The notes under the pieces: model-generated
The model's database searches: none
What the model was told of the DNA's origin: nothing
Seen by the model: the letters and a program-made list of their open reading frames with translations, nothing else
Position numbers and translations under genes: made by a program
Shown: piece by piece, positions 28,779 through 35,846 of the stretch
Layout of the letters: each line of letters starts with the position of its first letter
How positions within the stretch are numbered: the stretch's first letter is position 1
Assembly: GCF_012910715.1 (NCBI RefSeq)
Contig: NZ_JABBHF010000007.1
Location: 273,522-337,521, forward strand
Length of the DNA stretch: 64,000 nt
Source: Flavivirga algicola
GTDB lineage: Bacteria > Bacteroidota > Bacteroidia > Flavobacteriales > Flavobacteriaceae
Reading direction: 5' to 3'

Positions 28779-29790
28779 TATTTAGGGCTTTATTATAACT
28801 AGGCAATATACTAATAAATTTAGCAACTGTATCTTCTAATGATAAATGACTTTTTCCACCAGCAGCATTGGTATGGCCACCACCATTAAAATGTGCTCTG
28901 GATAATTCATTAACTGAGAAATTACCCTTTGAGCGTAAAGAAATCTTTATAATACCTTCTTGTTTATCTTCAATAAAAATAGCAGCCAGTATCGTGTTTT
29001 TTAAAGATAAAGCATAATTTACAACCCCTTCTGTATCTCCTTTTTTATAATCATATTTATGTAATTCTTCTTGAGAAAGTGTTATGTATGCTGTTCTTAG
29101 TTCTGGAATAACTTTTAAATTGCTTAGTGCGCACCCTAGAAGCTGCAAGCGGTTATAGCTATTAGTATCATAAACATTATTATGAATTTCTGTATTATTA
29201 GCTCCTTTTTCAATGAGTTGGGCTATTATTCGATGAGTTGTGCTAGTCGTAGATAAAAACCTAAATGAGCCTGTATCAGTCATAATGCCAACATACAAAC
29301 AAGTTGAGATATTAGTGTCTATTAGATTGGTATCGCCTAGCATATCAATAAAATGATACACCATTTCACAAGTAGAACTCATGCTAACGTCGCTAAACAT
29401 ATATGTAGCATAATCATCAGGTGCTTGATGATGGTCAATCATAATTTTTAAGGCGCTACTTTCTGCAAGTACAGTTTCCATATCACCAGTTCTATGAAAT
29501 GCGTTAAAATCTAGGGTAAATAAAATATCGGCAGCTTCAATGAGAGCATCACATGTTTCATTTTGGGAATCATATTTTAATATGGTGTCATTTCCTGGAA
29601 TCCACTTTAAGAAAGTAGGGTAGTCATTAGGAACTAAAACATTTACTTGGTGGTTGCTCTTTGTAAGATAATGATACAAGCCGAGCGTTGAGCCAATAGC
29701 ATCTCCATCTGGGTTTTTATGTGGTACAATTACAATCTTTTTTTTAGAAGATAATAGTTGTTTTATACTCAATATATCTTGTTTGTTCAT
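28771..29790 (-). CDS. DHH/DHHA1 phosphoesterase, NrnA-like
   Basis: A 339-residue cytosolic enzyme. DHH motifs: PHKNPDGDAIGSTLGL (I), LFTLDFNAF (II), MIDHHQAPDD (III) and MTDTGSFRFLSTT (IV). The DHHA1 domain ends in FNGGGHTNAAGG. NrnA-type enzymes degrade very short RNAs and 3'-phosphoadenosine 5'-phosphate; a cyclic-dinucleotide role is also possible. It starts the operon dhh-gldI-ppi-lgt-DUF192. Confidence 0.9.
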   Translation of the reverse strand: MNKQDILSIKQLLSSKKKIVIVPHKNPDGDAIGSTLGLYHYLTKSNHQVNVLVPNDYPTFLKWIPGNDTILKYDSQNETCDALIEAADILFTLDFNAFHRTGDMETVLAESSALKIMIDHHQAPDDYATYMFSDVSMSSTCEMVYHFIDMLGDTNLIDTNISTCLYVGIMTDTGSFRFLSTTSTTHRIIAQLIEKGANNTEIHNNVYDTNSYNRLQLLGCALSNLKVIPELRTAYITLSQEELHKYDYKKGDTEGVVNYALSLKNTILAAIFIEDKQEGIIKISLRSKGNFSVNELSRAHFNGGGHTNAAGGKSHLSLEDTVAKFISILPSYNKALNNE

Positions 29791-29827
29791 AGTTGACGAA
29801 GATACAACTTTTTAAAATTGGATAAAC

Positions 29828-29857
29828 TTGTTTTTAATTAGAAATGCATTACTTTTG
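29828..29857 (+). promoter_or_regulatory. Consensus Bacteroidota promoter of ndk
   Basis: TTG at 29828-29830, a 19-base spacer, then TACTTTTG at 29850-29857. This is an exact fit to the phylum's housekeeping promoter (TTG-N19-TAnnTTTG), 22 bases before the start codon. Confidence 0.85.
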
Positions 29858-29878
29858 CAGCAAAATTAAAACAATAAA

Positions 29879-30298
29879 ATGGCAACAAATAGAACATTTA
29901 CAATGCTTAAGCCAGATGCTGTTGAAAAAGGGCACATTGGCGCAATATTAGAAAAAATTTCAGCTTCAGGATTTAGAATCGTAGCAATGAAATTAACGCA
30001 AATGACAAAGGCAGACGCTGAAGCATTTTATGCAATCCACAATGAGCGTCCATTTTTTGCAGACTTAGTTGAATATATGACGCGTGGTCCTATTGTTGCG
30101 GCTATTTTAGAAAAAGACAATGCTGTTGAAGATTTTAGAACATTAATAGGAGCAACGAATCCTGCAGATGCAGCCGAAGGAACGATTCGTAAATTATATG
30201 CAGCCTCTATTGGAGAAAATGCTGTACATGGTAGTGATAGTGATGATAATGCAGCTATAGAAGGGGCTTTTCATTTTTCTGGAAGAGAGATGTTTTAA
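29879..30298 (+). CDS. ndk: Nucleoside diphosphate kinase
   Basis: A 139-residue cytosolic enzyme that transfers the gamma phosphate from ATP to nucleoside diphosphates through a phospho-His. Motifs: [16 protein letters not shown] at the start, [21 protein letters not shown] [13 protein letters not shown], and the catalytic His in [12 protein letters not shown] (about residue 118). Single-gene unit with its own promoter and terminator. Length is normal for bacterial Ndk. Confidence 0.97.
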   Translation: MATNRTFTMLKPDAVEKGHIGAILEKISASGFRIVAMKLTQMTKADAEAFYAIHNERPFFADLVEYMTRGPIVAAILEKDNAVEDFRTLIGATNPADAAEGTIRKLYAASIGENAVHGSDSDDNAAIEGAFHFSGREMF

Positions 30299-30326
30299 AT
30301 CATTAAAAAACCATAAATAAAAAGAA

Positions 30327-30352
30327 GCCCGTAACATTGTTGCGGGTTTTTT
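30327..30352 (+). terminator. Rho-independent terminator after ndk
   Basis: CCCGTAAC...TTGCGGG hairpin with one G-T pair, followed by a T6 run. It lies 29 bases after the ndk stop. Confidence 0.8.
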
Positions 30353-30371
30353 GTTTAAAAATAGATAACAA

Positions 30372-31157
30372 CTACTTTTTTACAGCTTCCTCAACGATAT
30401 TTCCTTTTTCTCGAACGACCATTTTAGTAACTTTTCCCGAACTATTTTTAATAAATTCGAAAGTTAAAGGGCGTTCTTTACTAAAAAATAGTGATTCAGA
30501 CTGAGGGTAAGCCGTCGCTAACATTTTACCTGCTTTAATTTGAAGCATGCTCTTCTTTCTGGTAATCGTTATAGTTTCTTTATTTGATGCTAGATATTTA
30601 CCGATTAAAGAATCGAGCAATTCATAAGTTAATGAAATTTCTTTTTTATCAGTGTTTTGTGGTGGTGCTTTATGGTTATAGCTCAAAACACGTGTCATTT
30701 TCCATAAACCATCTTTTAATTGCCATATATGTGTAAATTTGGCAACTCCATCTAAGCATTCTGGTTTGTTGTTTTCAGTGATGTAGAATAGGTGGTTGCC
30801 AGATATAATACCACCATAATTATTTATTGGGTATATTTTTATACTGCTTTGAACTGCTTCTCGCCTTAATTTCCAATTATTTTTTGAACTGCATAAGTTC
30901 TTCTCCGATATTTTTAAAAATGCTTCGGCTCCTTTTGTTAATCCATTTTTATCATGATAAAATTCTAAATCATCCGACACATATTTTTTTAATATGTTTA
31001 AATTACACGAATTAAAACCTTTCCAGAAGATGCTATCATGATATGAGATAATAGCCTGCAGCTCTTTGTTGGTATTGTTCTGGTTTTGTGAATTTGAAAT
31101 AGTTGTTGCTAATAGAAATACGACAAGCAGAAGTATTGTTGTTTTGATTTTTGTCAT
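30372..31157 (-). CDS. Secreted NTF2-like (DUF4440) protein
   Basis: A 261-residue protein with an N-terminal signal peptide (cleavage near ATTISNSQ). Residues 30-165 fit a DUF4440 domain: FWKGFNSCNLNILKKYVSDD, LEFYHDKNGLTKG and THIWQLKDGLWKMTRVLSYN. The last 85 residues form a small extra domain seen with periplasmic hydrolases. These folds bind small molecules; the ligand is unknown. Single gene, convergent with ndk. Confidence 0.78.
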   Translation of the reverse strand: MTKIKTTILLLVVFLLATTISNSQNQNNTNKELQAIISYHDSIFWKGFNSCNLNILKKYVSDDLEFYHDKNGLTKGAEAFLKISEKNLCSSKNNWKLRREAVQSSIKIYPINNYGGIISGNHLFYITENNKPECLDGVAKFTHIWQLKDGLWKMTRVLSYNHKAPPQNTDKKEISLTYELLDSLIGKYLASNKETITITRKKSMLQIKAGKMLATAYPQSESLFFSKERPLTFEFIKNSSGKVTKMVVREKGNIVEEAVKK

Positions 31158-31216
31158 TTTGATTGATTAATGTTTATGTTAGACGATTTAATAGGTTAAT
31201 TGGTTACATCAAATGA

Positions 31217-31244
31217 AAAATCCCATAAAATGTTATGGGATTTT
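31217..31244. terminator. Second hairpin downstream of the cold-shock gene
   Basis: A perfect 12-bp stem: AAAATCCCATAA (31217-31228) and TTATGGGATTTT (31233-31244), 4-base loop. It lies between the csp terminator and the start of the DUF4440 gene. It may back up csp termination or mark an unseen small transcript. Confidence 0.55.
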
Positions 31245-31295
31245 GTATTAAAAAGTATTTGTTTAGAGGGTGAATGCAAAATTAATTCCACAAAA

Positions 31296-31325
31296 AAAAG
31301 TCTATCAAATACATGATAGACTTTT
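31296..31325 (-). terminator. Terminator of the cold-shock gene
   Basis: AAAAGTCTATCA (31296-31307) pairs with TGATAGACTTTT (31314-31325), 6-base loop. The A8 run on the left becomes the T tract on the minus strand. Confidence 0.8.
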
Positions 31326-31350
31326 AATTGTAATTGTTAAAGTATATGTG

Positions 31351-31542
31351 TTAGACTACTTTTACGTTTACGGCGTTTAATCCTTTTCTACCTTCTTGTA
31401 GATCGAATTCTACTGTGTCACCTTCACGAATTTCATCGATAAGTCCTGAAATGTGTACGAAGTGTTCTTTGTTGTTGTCTTCTTCAATGATGAATCCAAA
31501 ACCTTTAGAGTCATTGAAAAATTTTACGGTACCTTTACTCAT
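31351..31542 (-). CDS. Cold-shock domain protein
   Basis: A 63-residue single OB-fold nucleic-acid-binding protein of the CspA family. RNP1 is KGFGFI (residues 13-18) and RNP2 is HFVHISG. It melts RNA secondary structure; the family is active in cold or in rapid growth. Monocistronic, with a TATATTTG promoter box and a strong terminator. Confidence 0.95.
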   Translation of the reverse strand: MSKGTVKFFNDSKGFGFIIEEDNNKEHFVHISGLIDEIREGDTVEFDLQEGRKGLNAVNVKVV

Positions 31543-31568
31543 GTTATGTTTTATAAAAAATTAAGTCA

Positions 31569-31576
31569 CAAATATA
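31569..31576 (-). promoter_or_regulatory. Bacteroidota -7 box for the cold-shock gene
   Basis: On the minus strand this reads TATATTTG, a full match to TAnnTTTG, 26 bases before the csp start codon. The leader is therefore about 20 bases, much shorter than the E. coli cspA leader. Confidence 0.6.
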
Positions 31577-31638
31577 AGACAAATAATAATAGCATTTCTG
31601 TTTTGTACAAAAATTTTGTATAAAATCTGTTTTTGTAA

Positions 31639-31935
31639 TTATCGGATTACCAGTTTTTTAATGATTTCTTTGCCTAGTTCTTCATTAAGCATATTGATTA
31701 TTTTTTTTTTGCCATAACTCAGCTCTTCCCTTAGTACACTGGAAGTTAGCTGTACATAAAGCGTGTCACGCTCTAAGTTTACCGATGCCGTATAATTGTT
31801 CACACCATTACCCATTAGGTTTGCCCAAGCGTCTGCTACGTTAACTTTGTTTAAACCTTTTTCTAACTTGTTGGTTTCTACAAATTCTTTTAATGCATCT
31901 TGTATGCTAATATGTTCGTTGTGTCGTTTTGCCAT
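31639..31935 (-). CDS. DUF721 (DciA-like) protein
   Basis: A 98-residue protein of the DciA/DUF721 family: LKEFVETNKLEKGLNKVNV, then VADAWANLMGNGVNNYTASV and VQLTSSVLREELSYGKKKII. DciA loads the replicative helicase in bacteria without DnaC. In Bacteroidota it usually lies beside recF, as here, although a 2H phosphoesterase gene now separates them. Nucleic-acid binding via the KH-like fold is family knowledge. Confidence 0.85.
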   Translation of the reverse strand: MAKRHNEHISIQDALKEFVETNKLEKGLNKVNVADAWANLMGNGVNNYTASVNLERDTLYVQLTSSVLREELSYGKKKIINMLNEELGKEIIKKLVIR

Positions 31936-31970
31936 TGGGTTTGGTGCTATTTTGTTAAGTTATTAGAAAT

Positions 31971-32651
31971 TTAAAGATTAAAACTAAATAGATTTTTTAC
32001 ATGTTTTTGTTTTTGATACCAGTCATTATATACTAATTCTAGAGTTTTTATTTTAAAACTTCCAAAATTATGGTCTTTATGGTTCTCAATTAGATTTAAA
32101 AAATCTGATTTTTTACTTAAGTTTTCTGTAAAACGAACCACGGTAGCATGTGCCGTTTGTATAGCGTAGCGTTTGTCAATACTTTGTTCTAAGGTACTGT
32201 TTTTAAAGTTATCCCTCAATTTATTTCTTATTTTATTTAATGATTCATTGTTCATAAAACCCTGAATCATAACGCATGAAGGGGATGCTGTTATTCCTTT
32301 AAATTTAATTTCAATATTCGAATCATCAATTAAACTATCATTGATGTGTTTAATATACTCAGGTAATTCAATGTCCTTTAACATAAAACCATCGTAACAC
32401 GATATTATAGACATAACAGTTATATGAATATCGGAATTGGCATAATAATACTGATTGGGTTCTATAGTTTTAAGTTTACTAAGAAATTTTTGGATTTCAT
32501 TTTTAACTTTTTTTGAAGGTCTGGCTAAAAGTGTAATACCAAATCTATTGTCTAAAGGCGAATGAATTAAATCATCAATTTGATAGTCATCGTTAGAAAT
32601 TTTTTGGATGGATTCCTCGTATAGATTTTTATAGTGTGCTTCTAAATTCAT
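31971..32651 (-). CDS. 2H phosphoesterase-like protein
   Basis: A 226-residue protein with the two HxT motifs that define 2H phosphoesterases: DIHITVMS (H76, T78) and TAHATVVRF (H168, T170). Superfamily members hydrolyse or ligate 2'-5' or cyclic phosphates in RNA or small nucleotides. Here the overall length and spacing fit the 2'-5' RNA ligase-like group. It lies between recF and the DciA-like gene on the same strand, with gaps of 16 and 35 bases, so it is probably co-transcribed. Substrate unknown. Confidence 0.7.
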   Translation of the reverse strand: MNLEAHYKNLYEESIQKISNDDYQIDDLIHSPLDNRFGITLLARPSKKVKNEIQKFLSKLKTIEPNQYYYANSDIHITVMSIISCYDGFMLKDIELPEYIKHINDSLIDDSNIEIKFKGITASPSCVMIQGFMNNESLNKIRNKLRDNFKNSTLEQSIDKRYAIQTAHATVVRFTENLSKKSDFLNLIENHKDHNFGSFKIKTLELVYNDWYQKQKHVKNLFSFNL

Positions 32652-32667
32652 TAAATTTTATTAAAAC

Positions 32668-33747
32668 TTATAGTTTAAAAATCTCATAAGATTGGTGTAC
32701 TTGTTTCACTGCAGCTTCGGTACGTTCTGCATGGGTATCACTTATAAATAACTGCCCGAAATTTTCATCATCGACCAATTTAATGATTTGAGCTACACGA
32801 TTCTCATCTAATTTATCAAAAATATCATCAAGTAATAAAATAGGATTTACGCCACTTTGCGCTTTAATAAAGTCGAATTGGGCTAATTTTAAAGCAATTA
32901 AGAATGATTTTTGCTGACCCTGGCTACCAAACTTTTTAATAGGATGTTCTTCAATATTAAAATGTAAATCATCTTTATGAATACCAACACTTGTGTATTG
33001 CAGAGCTTTATCTTTATTGATAATATTTTTTAAAAGGGTATTTAAATCGGTTTCAAATAAATCACTATGATACTTCAAATCAACTATTTCCTTGCCATTG
33101 CTAATAGCTTCATAACGAGATTTGAAAATGGGGATAAATTCTTTTAAAAAAGCATCTCGTTTTTCAAATATACGCGTTCCAAAGTCTGTTAATTGATCGT
33201 TATAAACCTCTAAAGTATCATTATTAAAGGTGTGGTTTAAAGCAAAATACTTTAACAAGGCATTACGTTGAGCCAGTATTTTATTGTAATTAATTAAATC
33301 GTTTAAATAGGTTTTATCGCTTTGAGAAATAACGCTATCTATAAACTTTCTCCGAGTATCGCTACCTTCAATGATTAAATTTCTATCAGCAGGTGAAATA
33401 ATTACAAGGGGTAAAAAACCGATGTGCTCACTAAATTTTTCATAAACCTTAGCATTGCGCTTAATAACTTTTTTTTTGCCTCGTTTTAAACTAATAATTA
33501 TTTTTTCGGTTTTAGCCTCTTTTTCATAATCGCCATTGATGACAAAAAAGTCTTCATCATGCTTTATGTTTTGAGTTGCTACTGGGTTAAAATAGCTTTT
33601 TCCAAAAGATAAATGATAAATGGCGTCCAGTACATTGGTTTTTCCAATGCCATTATTTCCAACAATACAATTTATTTTATCATTGAAAGTAAACGATTTA
33701 CTATCAAAGTTTTTGTAATTAAGTAATGAAAGTGATTTTAAAATCAT
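32668..33747 (-). CDS. recF: DNA replication and repair protein RecF
   Basis: A 359-residue SMC-like ATPase that helps load RecA at gaps. Walker A is GNNGIGKTN (30-38), the signature region is [19 protein letters not shown] and Walker B is [13 protein letters not shown]. The N-terminus [12 protein letters not shown] is typical. It heads the recF-2H-dciA operon and is divergent from the TPR protein gene. Confidence 0.95.
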   Translation of the reverse strand: MILKSLSLLNYKNFDSKSFTFNDKINCIVGNNGIGKTNVLDAIYHLSFGKSYFNPVATQNIKHDEDFFVINGDYEKEAKTEKIIISLKRGKKKVIKRNAKVYEKFSEHIGFLPLVIISPADRNLIIEGSDTRRKFIDSVISQSDKTYLNDLINYNKILAQRNALLKYFALNHTFNNDTLEVYNDQLTDFGTRIFEKRDAFLKEFIPIFKSRYEAISNGKEIVDLKYHSDLFETDLNTLLKNIINKDKALQYTSVGIHKDDLHFNIEEHPIKKFGSQGQQKSFLIALKLAQFDFIKAQSGVNPILLLDDIFDKLDENRVAQIIKLVDDENFGQLFISDTHAERTEAAVKQVHQSYEIFKL

Positions 33748-33885
33748 AAAAAAAGCGACTTAAAGGCTATTTAGTTGCTAAACTCTTTAAAAAGAAGTGC
33801 AAATTATTGAAAAATATCAAATAAATACCCTTTTAGTTATGAAGAAAAATTATATTTTTGCGGCGCATAAATATAGATAGAATAC

Positions 33886-34656
33886 ATGGCGACTTATAAT
33901 AAAAGAGGATATAAACCTAAAAATAAAGTAGAGAAAGAACAAAACATAGAAGTAGACTCTACAACGGCAGAAGTTTTTAATACCCTTGACGAAACGGCTT
34001 CTAAAACAGAAGCATTTGTAGCGAAGAACCAAAAATATATTTATATAGTAATAGGGCTTGTTGCTGTTATTGTTTTAGGGTCTTTAGGATATAAGGAATT
34101 TATAGCAAAGCCTAAACAAATATCTGCAATGAACGATATGTTTCAGGCTCAAAAATATTTTGATCAGGCTGTTACTGGAGTGGAAAAAGACTCCTTGTAT
34201 AATTTGGCCTTAAATGGAGGAGAAGGGAAATTTGGAATGCTGGATATTATTGAAGAGTACAGTGGAACACCTTCTGCTAATCTAGCAAGTTATTATGCTG
34301 GTACTGCCTATTTAAGATTGAAAGATTATAAAAAGGCCGTTGAGCATTTAGAGAATTTTAAAAGTGATGATGAAATATTAGCACCTATAGCAAAAGGTAA
34401 TATAGGTGACGCTTTTGTACAATTAAACCAGCAAGAAGAAGCTCTAGGATTTTATGAAGAAGCGGCCGAAATGCGCAATAACGAATATACAACACCTATG
34501 TATTTGTTTAAAGCAGGTGCTATTGCCTTAGATTTAGGAAAAGCAGATAAGGCTCTGGGGTATTTTGAGAGAATTAAAGAAGACTTCCCTAGTTCAAATG
34601 AAGCTTCTAAAGTGGATGTGTTTATAGGTAAAGCGCAAGTATTGGCTGGCAAATAG
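33886..34656 (+). CDS. Membrane-anchored TPR protein, YfgM-like
   Basis: A 256-residue protein. Residues 1-45 are charged and cytoplasmic, a membrane helix follows at 49-67 (IYIVIGLVAVIVLGSLGY), then four to five tetratricopeptide repeats face the periplasm (SNLASYYAGTAYLRLKDY, IAKGNIGDAFVQLNQ, KAGAIALDLGKADKAL). It resembles YfgM, an ancillary chaperone of the Sec translocon. A TATTTTTG box at 33853 lies 25 bases upstream. It is followed 5 bases later by ribH. Confidence 0.82.
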   Translation: MATYNKRGYKPKNKVEKEQNIEVDSTTAEVFNTLDETASKTEAFVAKNQKYIYIVIGLVAVIVLGSLGYKEFIAKPKQISAMNDMFQAQKYFDQAVTGVEKDSLYNLALNGGEGKFGMLDIIEEYSGTPSANLASYYAGTAYLRLKDYKKAVEHLENFKSDDEILAPIAKGNIGDAFVQLNQQEEALGFYEEAAEMRNNEYTTPMYLFKAGAIALDLGKADKALGYFERIKEDFPSSNEASKVDVFIGKAQVLAGK

Positions 34657-34661
34657 ATAAT

Positions 34662-35147
34662 ATGGCTACGGAAAATAAAAACTTATCCGATTACGATAAA
34701 ACAACAATCCCAAACGCGAGTAAATTTCGGTTTGGGATTGTTGTTTCAGAATGGAATGATACCATTACAGAGGGACTCTATGACGGTGCTTATAATACTT
34801 TGGTAGAAAATGGCGTACAGCCAAATAACATTATTAGATGGAACGTTCCAGGTAGTTATGAGCTTATCTATGGCTGTAAAAAAATGCAAGAGCAGATGGT
34901 CAATGCTGTTATTGCAGTAGGAAGTGTTATACAGGGAGAAACGAAACATTTCGATTTTGTTTGTGAAGCTGTATCTCAAGGAATAAAAGATTTAAATGTT
35001 ACTCGAGAAACGCCCGTAATATTTTGTGTGCTTACAGATAATAATATGCAACAAGCCGTAGAGCGTTCTGGCGGTAAGCATGGTAATAAAGGAACTGAAG
35101 CTGCTGTTGCTGCTATTAAGATGGCCGAATTGCGTGAAAATAGTTAG
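34662..35147 (+). CDS. ribH: 6,7-dimethyl-8-ribityllumazine synthase
   Basis: A 161-residue subunit of lumazine synthase, the next-to-last step of riboflavin synthesis. Family motifs: FRFGIVVSEWNDTITEGLYD, WNVPGSYELIYG, AVGSVIQGETKHFDFVCEAV with the catalytic His in the KHFD stretch, and PVIFCVLTDNNMQQAVERSG. The 34699-34746 stretch near the start encodes residues 13-29 and also forms a perfect hairpin. Co-transcribed with the TPR gene. Confidence 0.95.
   Translation: MATENKNLSDYDKTTIPNASKFRFGIVVSEWNDTITEGLYDGAYNTLVENGVQPNNIIRWNVPGSYELIYGCKKMQEQMVNAVIAVGSVIQGETKHFDFVCEAVSQGIKDLNVTRETPVIFCVLTDNNMQQAVERSGGKHGNKGTEAAVAAIKMAELRENS
34699..34746 (+). other. 17-bp perfect inverted repeat inside ribH
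   Basis: Arm 1 is 34699-34715, arm 2 is 34730-34746, with a 14-base spacer; all 17 pairs match. Core arm: ACAATCCCAAAC. It lies within the first 30 codons of ribH. No FMN riboswitch fold was recognised. Possible attenuator or translation-control hairpin. Confidence 0.6.
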
Positions 35148-35275
35148 TTTGGTGGTTGCTAATCAGTGATTGGTTGAGTTTTTTACTTCTAATTTCAAAC
35201 TCCAAGCATCTTGCTTTGTTAGACTCTGTTAACAATTTTTGACATTCCAACAGCTGTTTTCTGTCTATTTTTAAG

Positions 35276-35283
35276 TATTTTTG
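35276..35283 (+). promoter_or_regulatory. Bacteroidota -7 box for the tail-anchored gene pair
   Basis: TATTTTTG matches TAnnTTTG. The -33 triplet is CTG (35254-35256) at 19 bases spacing. It supports the TTG start at 35304, 20 bases downstream. Confidence 0.45.
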
Positions 35284-35303
35284 AACAAAGCGTTTTATAG
35301 ATT

Positions 35304-35537
35304 TTGTTTAAGCAACGTAAAAATAGAACTTTTAAATATGAGCCTAGATTTTCTAAGGAAAATCAAACAGGCTCAAATCCAAAAGAAGATTTTGATTCTG
35401 AAGACTTTGTTTCAAAATGGAAGCGACAAAGAGGAAACAATGTACGAGTTAAAGGAGCCCTGCCTGTGAAAACATTAATTTTAGTTTTGGTATTATTATT
35501 GCTTTGTATGTATGTATTAGAGAAAAAATACATGTAA
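35304..35537 (+). CDS. Small tail-anchored membrane protein, first of two paralogues
   Basis: A 77-residue protein starting with TTG (MFKQRKNRTFKYEPRF). The start is supported by the matching N-terminus of the next gene and the promoter box upstream. A basic-aromatic N-terminal motif (R-K-N-x-x-F-x-Y-x-P-R) is followed by a charged middle and one C-terminal hydrophobic helix (LILVLVLLLLCMYVL). This predicts a cytosolic N-terminus and tail-anchored insertion. No known function; a conserved flavobacterial pair beside mutL as far as I recall. Confidence 0.65.
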   Translation: MFKQRKNRTFKYEPRFSKENQTGSNPKEDFDSEDFVSKWKRQRGNNVRVKGALPVKTLILVLVLLLLCMYVLEKKYM

Positions 35538-35555
35538 CCTTAAAGCTTAAAAACT

Positions 35556-35843
35556 ATGGGAATTTTAAAAATACGGAAAAACAAAAAGTTTAGTTATACA
35601 CCACGTTATTTTGATGATAAAGGTCAAGGCAACCCTTTTGAAATTAAACACAAATTTGACGAATACAGGACAACTGTAGGTAGTAATAAGGGCTTAAAAA
35701 CAAAGTTTAATAATGCTTTAGACGATTTTAAAAATAATCCAGATAAAGAGGTTAACAGACGTGTTTTAATAATAGTTGGAATCCTTGTTTTAATATTTCT
35801 TTTTATCATCGATTTCGATTTATCTATATTCTTTTCTAAGTAA
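35556..35843 (+). CDS. Small tail-anchored membrane protein, second of two paralogues
   Basis: A 95-residue protein. It shares with its neighbour the N-terminal pattern LKIRKNKKFSYTPRYF and a C-terminal hydrophobic helix (VLIIVGILVLIFLFIIDF). The middle is charged (NNALDDFKNNPDKEVNRR). The pair looks like a duplication, with the second copy 18 residues longer. It ends 3 bases before mutL, so the two are probably co-transcribed. Function unknown. Confidence 0.7.
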   Translation: MGILKIRKNKKFSYTPRYFDDKGQGNPFEIKHKFDEYRTTVGSNKGLKTKFNNALDDFKNNPDKEVNRRVLIIVGILVLIFLFIIDFDLSIFFSK

Positions 35844-35846
35844 TAC

